DNA from: Puccinellia tenuiflora
Taxonomy: Eukaryota > Streptophyta > Magnoliopsida > Poales > Poaceae
DNA length: 64,000 nt
Assembly (NCBI GenBank): GCA_012064385.1
Contig: QRDG01001525.1
Location: forward strand, 620,001-684,000
Direction: 5' to 3'
Part shown: positions 1 to 10,029 of the stretch, in pieces
Position numbering within the stretch: the stretch's first letter is position 1
How the letters are laid out: each line of letters begins with the position of its first letter
Translations under genes and position numbers: made by a program
The notes under the pieces: generated by a model
Told to the model about the DNA's origin: nothing
Database searches by the model: none
What the model saw: the letters and a program-made list of their open reading frames with translations, nothing else

Positions 1-1170
1 TGTACCCATCGACGAGGCACGCGCCACATGGCCGAAGCGGTACTAGCACGCAGCCGCCCCGCCGCCGGCCGCAAAGAAGAAGAGGTACTGAACGAGAATA
101 CATGCCTATTTTGTCCCGACTCGTAGATCTGTGTAAAATGGGTTATGCTTACTGCCGCTCCGTGTGTAGGAACGACGATGGGGAGGAGGATGTCAAGGCG
201 CGGCGCCATTACCGGGCTGCCAAGGTGGAGGAAACCCTCTACAACCTCGGCGACGATGTCTATATAAGTGTGTAAACAGAGATCATAATTACCCTTATAT
301 ATACATCGTCGCCGAGGGTGTACACGGTTTCTTCCATCTTGGCAGCCCGGTAATGGTGTCGCGCCTTGACATCCTCCTCCTCATCGTCATTCCTACACAC
401 GGAGCAGCAGTAAACATAACCCATTCGACACAGATCAACGAGTCGGGACAAAACGGGCATGCATTATCGTTCAATACCACTCGCCTGCATGTCATCAACA
501 GATTAGAATCGACGTCATCTCCGATGAGGGCGGCTAGCTCCTTGGCCTCCTCCTCCGCGAGCACGTCCTGGTCCGGCTCCTCCGTGCACACGTCGTCGGC
601 ATACCACATTCCCAGGAACCGTGGTCATCGGCATCTCTCGGCCGTCGGCATTCTCAACCCTAGCTATGCCAACGGCCGCTCACATGTGATAGGCGATGCC
701 GACGGCCAGACCGTCGGCACACATGACCATCTATGCCGATGGCCGGGGAGGCGGACGACCGTCGGCATACGCGGGTGCACCGTCTACCCAGAAGTGGCCA
801 CGTGGCAGGCCACACCGACGGCACGGCCGTCGGCATACGGTCTCATCTATGCCGACGGCCGTGCCGTCGGCATACGTGCGCGCACCGTCTTCCCAGGAAC
901 TGCCGCGTGGCAGGCTATGCCGACGGCGTGGTCGTCGGCACACGGCGCGACGCCGTCAGATGGCCGGCACGTTAACTTTATTGTGCTGACGGCCAAGTTT
1001 TGCCGACGGTCAAGGAAAGCCGTCGGCACGCAGTTGTATGCCGACGGCTCGCGGGCTGTATGTCGACCAGGTAGATGCCGATGGCTGCCATCGGCACACA
1101 GGATGCCGACGGCATTTTCGCTTGTGCCGACGGTTTTAGGCCGTCGGCATCGTATTGATTTACTGTAGTG
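1..1170 (-). mobile_element. CACTA transposon terminal part
   Basis: The right boundary reads CACTACAGTAAAT on the minus strand, ending at 1170, which is a CACTA-superfamily terminus. Between about 620 and 1150 the motif TGCCGACGG and its complement recur many times in both orientations, the usual layout of CACTA subterminal repeats, which in this superfamily bind the element-encoded proteins. Open frames across this stretch are by-products of the GC-rich repeats. The other end lies outside the window. A minus-strand frame at 295-609 with an acidic glutamate-rich start may be the tail of an element gene, but I cannot assign it to a known CACTA protein. Confidence 0.8.
84..478. repeat. Long inverted duplication (hairpin)
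   Basis: Positions 84-267 and 295-478 are imperfect inverted copies, by eye close to nine identical bases in ten, separated by about 27 bp. A transcript through it would fold into one long stem. It sits inside the CACTA element, just inward of the subterminal repeat zone. Confidence 0.85.
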
Positions 1171-1988
1171 CCTATTGATCTTTGCAATTTTTGTTGCTCC
1201 TCTTCTAGTCGGAGTATTTTTTTATTGTACTTTGTCATGACACCCTTACAATAGACCTCTGCTTTTTTGTTGTTTCTGTTGATGGAATGGATGGAAACAA
1301 CAAAAACGGACAGGTCTACTGGAAGGACGCCATGACAAATTACAATAAGAATAGACCGTCCGACAAAAAAAAAGGAGCATAAAAATTAGAAAGATCATTG
1401 GTAAAGAACTAATAAAACTCTTGTTTCCTTTCATTGAGTTTATTGCTTGCTAAAAGGCATATGCGAGTGTGCAATGCGACTTTCAGCTCATGCAGAATGC
1501 CCTCGTCATGTACATGCAGGTAAAGAACCAAAACTTCACACTTTTATGCCGGTAGATAAGTTTAAAATCCATCAAAAATAGAGTAGACACGGAGAAGAGG
1601 GATAATGCAAAGAAGATGAAGCCATACAAAATAAGATAGATCAACAAACTCGTCCAATGGGAATCGAATCCACAAAAAAAAAAAAAGGAAAGTCAAGGTC
1701 GAAGATGGTTTTCCTATGGGTACATTTTCTCACAATTATGTTTAGTTATATCATGATACACACGTACGCATCGTGAGCATCAACTCAAGAAAAAAAATGA
1801 TTGGGGTTATATATAGGCTCTGACTCTAGAGAATATTGAGAATGGAAGGATAAAAAGATTAAAATGTCTTTCATCTACAATTAATTATGGCGGACACATG
1901 AACGACTTTCAAATAATGGAACATCGAAGGGCACTAACATGTTTTAGTGACCAACTATTTGGAAGGAAGCAACACTAGTGAATAATAT
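1171..1988. other. Unassigned flank between two CACTA ends
   Basis: AT-rich sequence without a credible gene. A short self-complementary stretch occurs around 1270-1310. I recognise no known family. Confidence 0.5.
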
Positions 1989-2078
1989 CACTAGTGGAAA
2001 CAGGGGCTTCGGTTTGGCCCTTCCGTCCCGGTTTCCTTACGGACCGGTACCAATCGTGGCACTAGTCCCGGTCATTGG
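1989..2078 (+). mobile_element. Second CACTA terminus, truncated by LTR insertion
   Basis: CACTAGTGGAAACAGG at 1989 followed by repeated CCCGGT/ACCGG motifs is a CACTA left end with its subterminal zone. The element stops abruptly at 2078, where an LTR begins. The rest of the CACTA is not seen downstream. Confidence 0.7.
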
Positions 2079-4564
2079 TGAAAGTGCATGGTTGCCCCCA
2101 TGCATAGTTTTGGTAATTAATGACAATCTCGATGGACTAAGATTTGTTTTGAGCTCTATTTGTAGGTTGTCCATTTGTTTGCTTGTTCTCCATTTGTTGG
2201 AGAGTCAAGGTTAAGGAAAGATATCACTCAAGGCTTTGTGCGAGTTGATTATCACTCAAGGCCAAGTGAAGATATGTCGAAGAGGGCGTCTCCCATCTTG
2301 GTGTATGGGGGAGCATCAAGTGAATCTTCACCGAAGCGCAATCGAGGAAGGTGGTGCGTCTTGAGGAGTTGAAGATCATCTTCATCGACCTCAAGTGGAT
2401 TAATGCGCAAGGCAAAGGTATGATCTTGATAGGGTTTCTATTTTACCGGTCTCATGTTGTTTAGTGAGAGACCGGATTATAGGATAGGTAACCGTACTAT
2501 CAAGAGGGGCTCTCGACCGAATATCGTGATCGTATCATCGTAGAGAGCACAAACCTTTGCATCCATGCAATCATCTTTTTTAGTTCTTATTTGTCTCTTA
2601 TTGTGGTGTGGTCTTGGTGCTTGTCGTGCTTGTCATGACAAAGCCAAGTTCACCGAAAACGGTTTTCATATGCGTCTTCTATTGCGGTTTCGGTATTGGA
2701 GATTTTGCCGGTTTATTCGAGCGGAAGATTTCTCTCTTCCATTTCTTTGCAAAATCTCCATTGCTTGTTTGTCATTTTCAAAGGTAGCATTTGTCGTCCT
2801 CTTTCCAACAAAATTGGTTTTATTTCATTCGGACGTCAATTGCAAAAGTTCCGGCATTTTCGGTTTGCGAAAAAGAGTTTTTAACTTTCCCCATTTGGTT
2901 TTATAATATTTTCTTGGACTATGATGTTTCTATGCATAATCTTGTTGTGCTTGTTGTGACGATTCCAATGAGTCCAAGATTATCGAAAACGGAGTTCGTG
3001 GGTGAAAGTTATTGCATTTCCGGTTTGCAAATGGGAGCTTTTACCTTTCCCCATTTATCTTTATATTATATTCTTGGACTATGATGTTTCTCTGCATATT
3101 CTTGTAGTGCTTGTTGTGACGATTCCAACGAGTCCAAGAATACCGAAAACGGAGTTCGTATGCGAAAGTTATTGCGTTTTTCGGTTCGGTCTATTTTTAA
3201 AACAGAAAATTTAAATAGAAAAGAAAAATAAAAAAAAGGGCTGCCGGCCTGGCCGGGCTGAGGCCGGCCCAAGGCCGGACCATTCGGGTGGTGTCCCGGC
3301 CTGGCTTCCCCCGCGTGGCCGGCCCGAGGCCGGGGGCAGGCCGGCCCATTCGGCCTCCTGGCCGGCCCAGCCGCTTCCCCGGCCGGCCCGTGGCCGGGAG
3401 CAGGCCGGCGTGCCTGCACTGGCGTTTTTCTTCGATCGATTCGTTTCCCGGCCAGGCCGGGGCACAGGCCGGCCCCAGGCCGGGCTGCCTGGCACCTTTT
3501 TTTCCAATCTTTGTCCAACTTTTTCCCCTCCAACGGCTCCTTTTTGGAGCCACCTATAAAAAGGTTTTCTTCCCCATTTTCAGTGTAGATCTCATCCCTA
3601 GCTCTCATCTCCTCCATTGCCAACATTTTGAGAGCTCGATTCCCCCTAATCCCTCCGATGATTCTTGCCCAAATTTAGAGAAACAAGAGAGGAGATCTAG
3701 ATCCATCTTTCCACCAAACAAAATCTCCTCTAAGTGAGGGGAACTCGTGGGATCTAGATTTTGGAGTTCTTTGTGTTTCTCCTCCGTTCTTCCTCCTAAA
3801 TCCCTCCGTAGCATTAGTTGCTTCGGTTGGATTTTGGGGTGAAGGATTTGACCACTTGGTGTGATCTTTCCCTTTTACATTTGTTGCATCGGGTTGTGCT
3901 CCCCACGGTGATTCGTGGGTTTGAAGGTTCGGAGCTTGTTACTCTTGGGTGCATTGTGTTCCCAAGAGCTTGTTGCCTCTTGGGTGCATTGTGTACCCTA
4001 GACGGTTTGGAGGTGCCGCGAAGACTTCGGCTTGTGAAGCTTCGGCACATTTTGGGAGCCCCCAATTGAGTTGTGGGTGTGTGCCCCAAAAGTTGTAAGG
4101 GCTCCGGAATCCGCCCCGAAGGATTCCGATAGTGGAAGGTGAACCAAGCCCTTGGGTGCGGTTCATCGGAGAATAGGGTGAGGCCTTTGTGGCATCTTGA
4201 GTAGGCCTTTTGTGGCGAGCTCACACCCCTCCAACGAGACGTACTCCCTTAACAAGGAGGAACTCGGGAATAAATCTTCGTCTCCGCGTGCCTCGGTTAT
4301 TTCCATACCCGAGCTTTTACTTATGCAAATTTACATTGTGATAGTCATCGTGCTTGAATTCTATATCTTGCTATCACCTTGTTACTTGCCTTGTTTAGCA
4401 TAGGTTGTTGGTGCACTTAGGTAAACCTAGAATTTTAGGTTGTTGGCTTGTTAATTTAAACACCTAGTTTTATTCCGCAATTATCAAGCCCCTAAATAGA
4501 AAAAGTTTTAATCGCCTATTCACCCCCCCCTCTAGGCGACATCTCGGGCATAGTTGTTCTTTCA
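2079..4564 (+). mobile_element. 5' LTR of long-LTR retrotransposon (2486 bp)
   Basis: The LTR starts TGAAAG and ends CTTTCA, a perfect six-base terminal inversion with TG..CA ends. It is followed directly by a primer-binding site. A second copy of the same LTR lies at 13247-15824, which fixes both boundaries. A TATA box (TATAAA at 3555) lies in the second half. A block at 3235-3490 is extremely rich in GGCCGG motifs, whereas most of the rest is AT-rich. Confidence 0.93.
3555..3560 (+). promoter_or_regulatory. TATA box in LTR
   Basis: TATAAA follows the GGCCGG-rich block and lies upstream of a pyrimidine-rich leader. The same context is kept in the second LTR copy near 14812. It is the likely Pol II promoter of the retroelement. 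Confidence 0.6.
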
Positions 4565-4566
4565 AT

Positions 4567-4579
4567 TGGTATCAGAGCC
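4567..4579 (+). other. Primer-binding site (initiator tRNA-Met type)
   Basis: TGGTATCAGAGCC begins two bases after the LTR. It is the standard complement of the 3' end of plant initiator methionine tRNA used by copia-type elements. Confidence 0.9.
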
Positions 4580-4618
4580 TCGTCTCTCTTGTTTGGCTTT
4601 ACCGCCTAGAGAGTAAAG

Positions 4619-6849
4619 ATGTCGTTTAGAGAATTAGTGCATGATCCCACTTTTATATTCAATGGCACAAATTATGATATATGGAAAATTCGCATGCTTA
4701 ATCTTTTTAGGGATATAGACCCAATTTTAAAGAGTGTTGTAGATATGGGTTTTTCTTCTCCAAAGGATTCCCAAAATTTATCCTTAGAGGATGAGAAAAA
4801 CTCTTATCTCGATACTCTAGCATCTAATGGTCTTACATGTGTTTTGAGCGATGTAGTGCTTGAGTCAATCATGCCTTTCCGGAACGCTCATGAGCTTTGG
4901 ACCAAGCTTCAAGATAAATATGGAGTGTCCAACTCTATTGAGGATGATTGCTCTCCCTCCACCTCCGGCCGTGACGAGTTCTCGTCTTCATCTACTTCAC
5001 CAAAATGTGGTAAGCCACAATCCAATGTAATGGTGAGTAGTGATAGGTTTTGCAACCTTGATATTGAGCTCATTATTGATGATCATTTATCTCTATCTTG
5101 TTGCAATGCTTCATCTTTGGACATAAACACTCATAGCACCATAAATGATTTACATGCTAGTGTTGATTGTCCTCGCATATCATCTAAAACTTGCTTCGAT
5201 GAATCTCTTTATGATATGCTTGCTTTATCTTGTTGCCATGATAAAAATGTTTGTGTTCCCTCTAAATCTTGCATTGATAATAATGTAGAGGAAACCCAAT
5301 TTGCTATGCAACAAGATTTGAACTTGAGTAGTTCAAAAATCAATTATTCTTCATCTTTCACCTCTCATTGTCTCATGGCTAAATCTTCTTCTAGTAATGA
5401 CAATGATGATAATAATGATAATGATAATGATGATGAAGAAGTTGATATGGAAAAAATTAATGCCCTTCTTCAAAATAAAGGTCTAATGATTCTCAAAGCC
5501 CTTCCTAGTAATAATAGTGCCCAAGCTAACCTCTTTGAAATCATGAGCACTCTTATTGAGCGTGGGGAAACTATTGAGGCTTTGCAAGCTAGCCTTGAAG
5601 AAAAGGGTAAGATTGAAAGAGATGATGCTATGGAGAAAGCATCGTTAGAAGATGCTCTTGTGGAAGAGCAAGAGACTCGTGCTTCTCTAGAGGAGAAACT
5701 AAATTCTATCGAGGAGTCTTATAATGATATAATTGCTAAAATCATTAAAGAACGTGACCATGCTCATGCTAAATATAAAGTAACGAAAATGAAAATGCTA
5801 GATTAAATGATGAGCTTGCCAAGTTCTCTTCTTCTATTCCTAAAATTAATGATTCTTGTGCTACTAACTCCACTTCTTGTGAAGCATCTATTATGAAGGA
5901 GAATGTTGAGCTAAGGGCTCAACTTGAGTTGCTAACTAGCAAGTATGAGAAGTTGGAAGCAAGTCATGAAAAGCTATCTAGCTCTAATGATGAACTTCTT
6001 GCTTCCTATGCTTGTCTTAAGTTAGCTCATGAGGCCATCACTACAAAGGTAACATCAAGTGAGCCTCATGTGGATATTAGCACAACTTTAATTAAAAATG
6101 CTCTATTGCCATGTGCTAGTCCTAGTAGCTCATCCACTAAAAATGTTGGTACATCATGTGATGAATTACTTGCTTTGCCTTGTTGCTCTAACAATGATGC
6201 ATCTACCTCCTCTAGTTCTTGTGTTATCACTAACCATGTAGAGAAAAGAGGAGAGCTCAAGGCCCAAGCCACTTCTTTGAAGAAAGGCTTGGAAAAGCGT
6301 CATGAAGGGAAGAGGGCACTTGACAACATGTTGAGTGTGCAACAATCCCCAAATGACAAGAGTGGACTTGGATTCAACTCCAACATCAAGAACAAGTCCA
6401 AGGTTGAGAAGAAGAAGAAGGGCCAAGTTCAAGTCAAGAATCCGGCCAAGATCACTTGCTTCAAGTGCAAGGTTGAAGGGCATCATGTTCGTGATTGCCC
6501 AATGAAGAAGAAGAAGCATCTTAGTGAGAAGCAACTAGGGAAGCGGCCTCTTGTTCAATCTCATGCTCAACCACGGGTTGAACAAAGACCACCTCCTAAG
6601 AAGACTCAAGTCAACGCTCCTCAAGTTGAGGAGCCTATTAAGAAGAAGAAGAGTCGGTGTTGCTACCTTTGCCGTGGCAAAGGTCATTTCGCTTCTTCAT
6701 GCACTAACGGTACCCCATCCAACCCTATCATAATTGATGATGTTTATTCTCTTGGAAGGATAGAGTTGGCAATGTGTTTGCCAAGTATGTGGGAGCTCAA
6801 AGTGGTGGCAAGAAAAGCACCATTGGGTTCCCAAACCTATTGTGACTAA
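4619..6849 (+). pseudogene. Retrotransposon gag, frameshifted
   Basis: The reading frame opens with ATG at 4619, 40 bases after the PBS. The N-terminal part resembles the copia-type gag family (pattern FNGTNYDIWKIRM near residue 12). The middle is low-complexity, with an Asn/Asp run near residue 260 and a long Glu-rich coiled coil. The frame stops at 5806, but homologous-looking coiled-coil sequence continues in another frame to 6849, so a one-base indel near 5785-5800 broke the gene. The C-terminal half carries a CCHC zinc knuckle (CFKCKVEGHHVRDC) and a second similar motif (CYLCRGKGHFASSC) about 60 residues later. No protease, integrase or RT follows, so the element looks gag-only. The two knuckles and long LTR recall SIRE/Maximus-type copia elements, but that lineage call is tentative. 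Confidence 0.85.
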
Positions 6850-7795
6850 CCTCTTAGGACCCAACTCGGTTGGGGACCAACAAGCTCAAACTTGATCAAT
6901 AGGTGTTTGTGGAGGACATTGGTGACTTGGCTATTTTTGAAGAATTAAGGGATCTTCATGGGTTTATTTCTCAAGCCAAGTCAATTGGATTATCACATAT
7001 CTATCTCATATCCAATGCTTCCTCCTTGCGGTAACTTGTATTTAACTCAAATATTCATTGAAAGTTGCTTGCTCCCTTGCATGTGTTAGTCTTGTTCCTA
7101 ATATGTGCTTGTATGTGATATGCTCCTTTCTTACTTATCTTGTTATTCAAGGTGGTGTATGTTAGTTGTGTATCATGTATGTGTAATTTGTGTGTTGAGC
7201 TTTATGGAATCTTGTTGGGATTTCATTTGGCTCTTTGAGATATTAATGGACTATCCCATTTTGGGGGAGTGATGTGCTTTGTGCACATCACAAACCTAAA
7301 AATGTGTATACATGAGGCACACCACCTAGTTTGATATTTCAATATTATCTAGCTACTATGTGGTATGTCATATTCATGAGAAATTCAAATTCTACAATGT
7401 CCATTAATTTCTCTAGTTGGTTTTATTTGCCTCTTGTTTAAAAATAAAATGAATTATCACATTATGGGGGAGTAATAAGCTATGTGCATATTACAATCCC
7501 ATAAAAATGTGAACATTTGAGGTTTGCCACTTAGAGTTGATATTGTACATTATCTTTTCCTATGTGGCATGTTTGCTCAAACAAGTTCCAATTTTCCTTT
7601 GTGGTTTCTTTGGCTCTTGTTTGGTGAGTTTGCTTGGTGTGGTTTTTCTCTAATATGCATTCCATATATTATGTGAGAAACCATTTGTTTCACCTATTTT
7701 AACCATGGCTTTGCCGGTTGGTTCGAATATTGAAACTACCAACAAACCTTTTTAAAATATGGCGTTTAATTCTTACCTCTTGCCATTGCTTTTTG
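6850..7795 (+). mobile_element. 3' non-coding part of the gag-only element
   Basis: No open frame continues after gag. Two diverged tandem copies of a roughly 190-bp unit (about 7250-7445 and 7446-7640) each start with a polypurine-like TTGGGGGAGT or ATGGGGGAGT followed by a small hairpin of the GTGCTTTGTGCACATCAC type. Repeated polypurine tracts like this are known from some long copia elements. The expected 3' LTR is missing because the sequence changes at the N at 7796. Confidence 0.65.
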
Positions 7796-7796
7796 N
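7796..7796. other. Single ambiguous base (N) at a sequence junction
   Basis: The only N in the window. Retroelement sequence lies to its left. Sequence homologous to TRAPPC1 intron 2 (minus) begins immediately to its right, so it coincides with an abrupt homology break. Confidence 0.95.
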
Positions 7797-8726
7797 TTGT
7801 ATTAGTTTGAAGTCACTGGAACCCAACCTTACACTTCTGATATATAGGATGTTTGGTTATCCAGAAAAGAGCCTTTGATTTAATAGGAATCTAACCAAGT
7901 TACTTCACCGGCCAAAATTAAAGCGTGATAAATTTAAGAATGGAAGACAGCAGGGAAAGAAAATGAATAGCACGTCAACTAACCTTTATACCAGATGGGC
8001 TCTCCATGTAGTTCAATTTATATGTGTTTGTTTTGAAGCTATGAAACGAGCATCCCTGACCAGGCAGTAGTGGCGCCCCAAGATTCCCGTTTTCTGTTCT
8101 GCATATGCAAGAAGTTCATGAACCTATGACTCTGGGTCGAAGATGCAAACAAAAAATGGGAACTCCAGTTATCTAGGTTATACTGTTATTTGGAAAAAAG
8201 AAAATAAATAAACAGTGTTTGGGAATGAAACCATCTGATTTTGGAAGCAGTATGGCGGTGGCTGGAATTCTAAGAGGTTTAGCCATATCATCTCACGTAT
8301 TTTCACATTCTCCGTTAAACAAGCTAAGGTGCACATACTTTGACCATTTTTTAGACCAGACATACCATTGGCTTTTGTTAGCAAGTACTCCCTCCGTTCC
8401 AAAATATAAGATGTTTTAGCCTTTTTCTAGATTTAAATGTATCTACATGTATCTAGACACACTTTAGTGTATAGTCATTTCACTTTGACCTTTATCTAGT
8501 CAATAAGTGAAGTAGCTAAAACATCTTATATTTAGGAACGGGGGAGTAATACATAAACAAGCAAGTGACAATAATTCTGGAGCTTATTACATTCACCAGC
8601 TGTATGTAAAAAAAAATGTTTCCCTTTTAATAATTTTCATGTCAAATTTCCCTTGCGCTTACAAGATAAAAATATAGATTCTAATATCATGGCGACATGA
8701 ACAGAAGTTCTTCAGGTCTGTCTCCC
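7797..8726 (-). pseudogene. Partial inverted copy of TRAPPC1 (intron 1, exon 2, intron 2)
   Basis: Read on the minus strand this matches the TRAPPC1 gene at about 56.08-56.89 kb, including intron sequence. It is therefore a genomic duplication, not a retrocopy. Exon 2 is present at 7984-8098 with the same 115-bp length and both splice signals. I see only two differences from the functional exon, both at third codon positions (Pro and Ser) and silent. The introns differ more, roughly one base in ten by eye plus indels. The copy continues beyond the inserted copia element at 16958-17029. Exons 1, 3 and 4 are absent. Confidence 0.88.
8388..8546. mobile_element. Stowaway MITE
   Basis: The terminal inverted repeats begin CTCCCTCCGTTCC and end with the complementary GGAACGGGGGAG type, flanked by TA duplications at 8386-8387 and 8547-8548. 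This is a Tc1/Mariner-class MITE of 159 bp. The paralogous TRAPPC1 intron near 56275 has a single TA at the same point and no element, which is a true empty site. Confidence 0.95.
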
Positions 8727-8877
8727 TGATGAACAAGAAAAGAGTCTAACCTGTATGCTCTCTAAGCTGTGGCGGCTAGGTCAGGAAGAAGGGACAAGCC
8801 CTTTATAAAGCACCTCTCTAATATGGGCCACATGGGCCAGGAAGGTAAGTCACAGCCGGCCCAATACCTCTTCAACA
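8727..8877 (-). repeat. 3' LTR of copia element (151 bp)
   Basis: Starts TGATGAAC and ends TTCAACA. It is identical by eye to 16807-16957. The adjoining 8878-8895 (CTCCCCCTCAAGATGGG on plus) is the complement of the element's polypurine tract. Confidence 0.95.
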
Positions 8878-8884
8878 CTCCCCC

Positions 8885-9375
8885 TCAAGATGGGTGATAG
8901 ATATCTATCATTCCCATCTTGTCACAAGCCAGGTTGCATTCTCTGGTTCCCAAACCTTTGGTTAAGCAATCTGCGATTTGTTGCGCTGAACTGACATGCT
9001 CTATCTTGATGATCCCAGCATCGAGTTTTTCTTTGATGAAGAATCTGTCTATCTCAATATGCTTTGTTCTGTCATGCTGCACTGGGTTATGTGCTAGGTT
9101 AATAGCAGACACATTGTCACACCATACATTTATGCAGCTATTCTTCAACACCTTTAATTCACTTAATAGGTTCCTTACCCACAACATTTCACTCAGCCCT
9201 TAAGACATGGCTCTATACTCTGCTTCAGCTGTTGATTTGGAAACCACTTGTTGTTTCTTGCTCCTCCATGACACTAAGTTTCCTCCAAGGAAAACACAAT
9301 AACCTGAAGTTGATCTTCGGTCATCTAGACAACTTGCCTAATCAGCATCACAGTATCCATCGATATCAAGATGTC
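8885..9375 (-). pseudogene. Copia RNase H domain, C-terminal part, with stops
   Basis: The 8885-9187 frame is the end of the copia polyprotein, with the typical closing pattern HIEIDRFFIKEKL and a segment ending near CLTKGL. Upstream, to 9375, the RNase H region (residue pattern STSGYCVFLGG and SKSTAEAEYRAMS) carries two in-frame nonsense codons. One is at a position usually held by Trp, and the other replaces a residue just after AMS; each fits a G-to-A or C-to-T change. The frame is then cut by the LINE insertion and resumes at 10030. Confidence 0.85.
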
Positions 9376-10029
9376 TGAACTATCGGCGAATCAAGAAATT
9401 GGGAGTTGATCCGATCAAGCGTCTTGGGTGGCAGAAACCTTCTGAGGGTTTTACAAAACTTAATGTGGACGCAGCCTTTGATGTGGATACAGGTACTGGT
9501 GGGACAGGAGCTATTATCCGGGACCAAGCTGGTAGCTTTATTTCTGCAGGGCATTGGATTCTTCAACATGTTGAGGATGCAGCTACTGCTGAAGCGCGTG
9601 CCCTTCGCGATGGGTTGCTACTAGCTGGCCAAGTGGGATGTAACAAGCTGATGGTTGAATCTGACAGCATGGAGGTAATAGAGACCATGCAAAATAGAGG
9701 GAACTCGCTTGGAGCGGCAGCGGCGATATACGAGGAATGTTCTTTTCTTTGTCGAAGCTTTGCACGTGTTATTTTTGGTCATTGTCCTAGAGAGGCCAAC
9801 ATAGCAGCTCACGAACTTGCTAGGTTTTACGAGGCCAACCATGTTGTATGGCATGATGACCCTCCCCTTTGTATTCGAGCTGCTATAGCAAATGATGTAA
9901 CTGTGGTGGATGCTTAAAGCAGCAAGTTTTTTATGCACTCTTTTCCTTACCAGGGTACCGAAGGGGACTGGAAGGTTTTTAATGAGGCGGCTTGCTTGCT
10001 TAATATATTTTTATAATGCTTCAAAAAAA
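9376..10029 (+). mobile_element. 5'-truncated LINE fragment with RNase H-like frame
   Basis: The insertion is bounded by AAGATGTC duplications at 9368-9375 and 10030-10037 and ends in a short poly-A run. Its open frame (9399-9917) encodes about 170 residues of the plant RVT_3 RNase H-like domain found at the C-terminus of many LINEs: LNVDAAFD, the acidic GGTGAIIRD region, AEARALRDGL, and VESDS. The frame is uninterrupted, but it lacks RT and endonuclease, so it is 5'-truncated. It lies antisense to the host copia element. Confidence 0.85.

Noticed and set aside
353..1168. 271-residue plus-strand open frame
   Set aside because: It runs through the CACTA inverted duplication and subterminal repeats; long frames arise from GC-rich repeat units and no domain is visible.
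3066..3626. Long frames in the LTR GGCCGG block
   Set aside because: Low-complexity Gly/Pro/Arg/Ala frames on both strands produced by the GGCCGG repeats; same region in the second LTR shows different frames.
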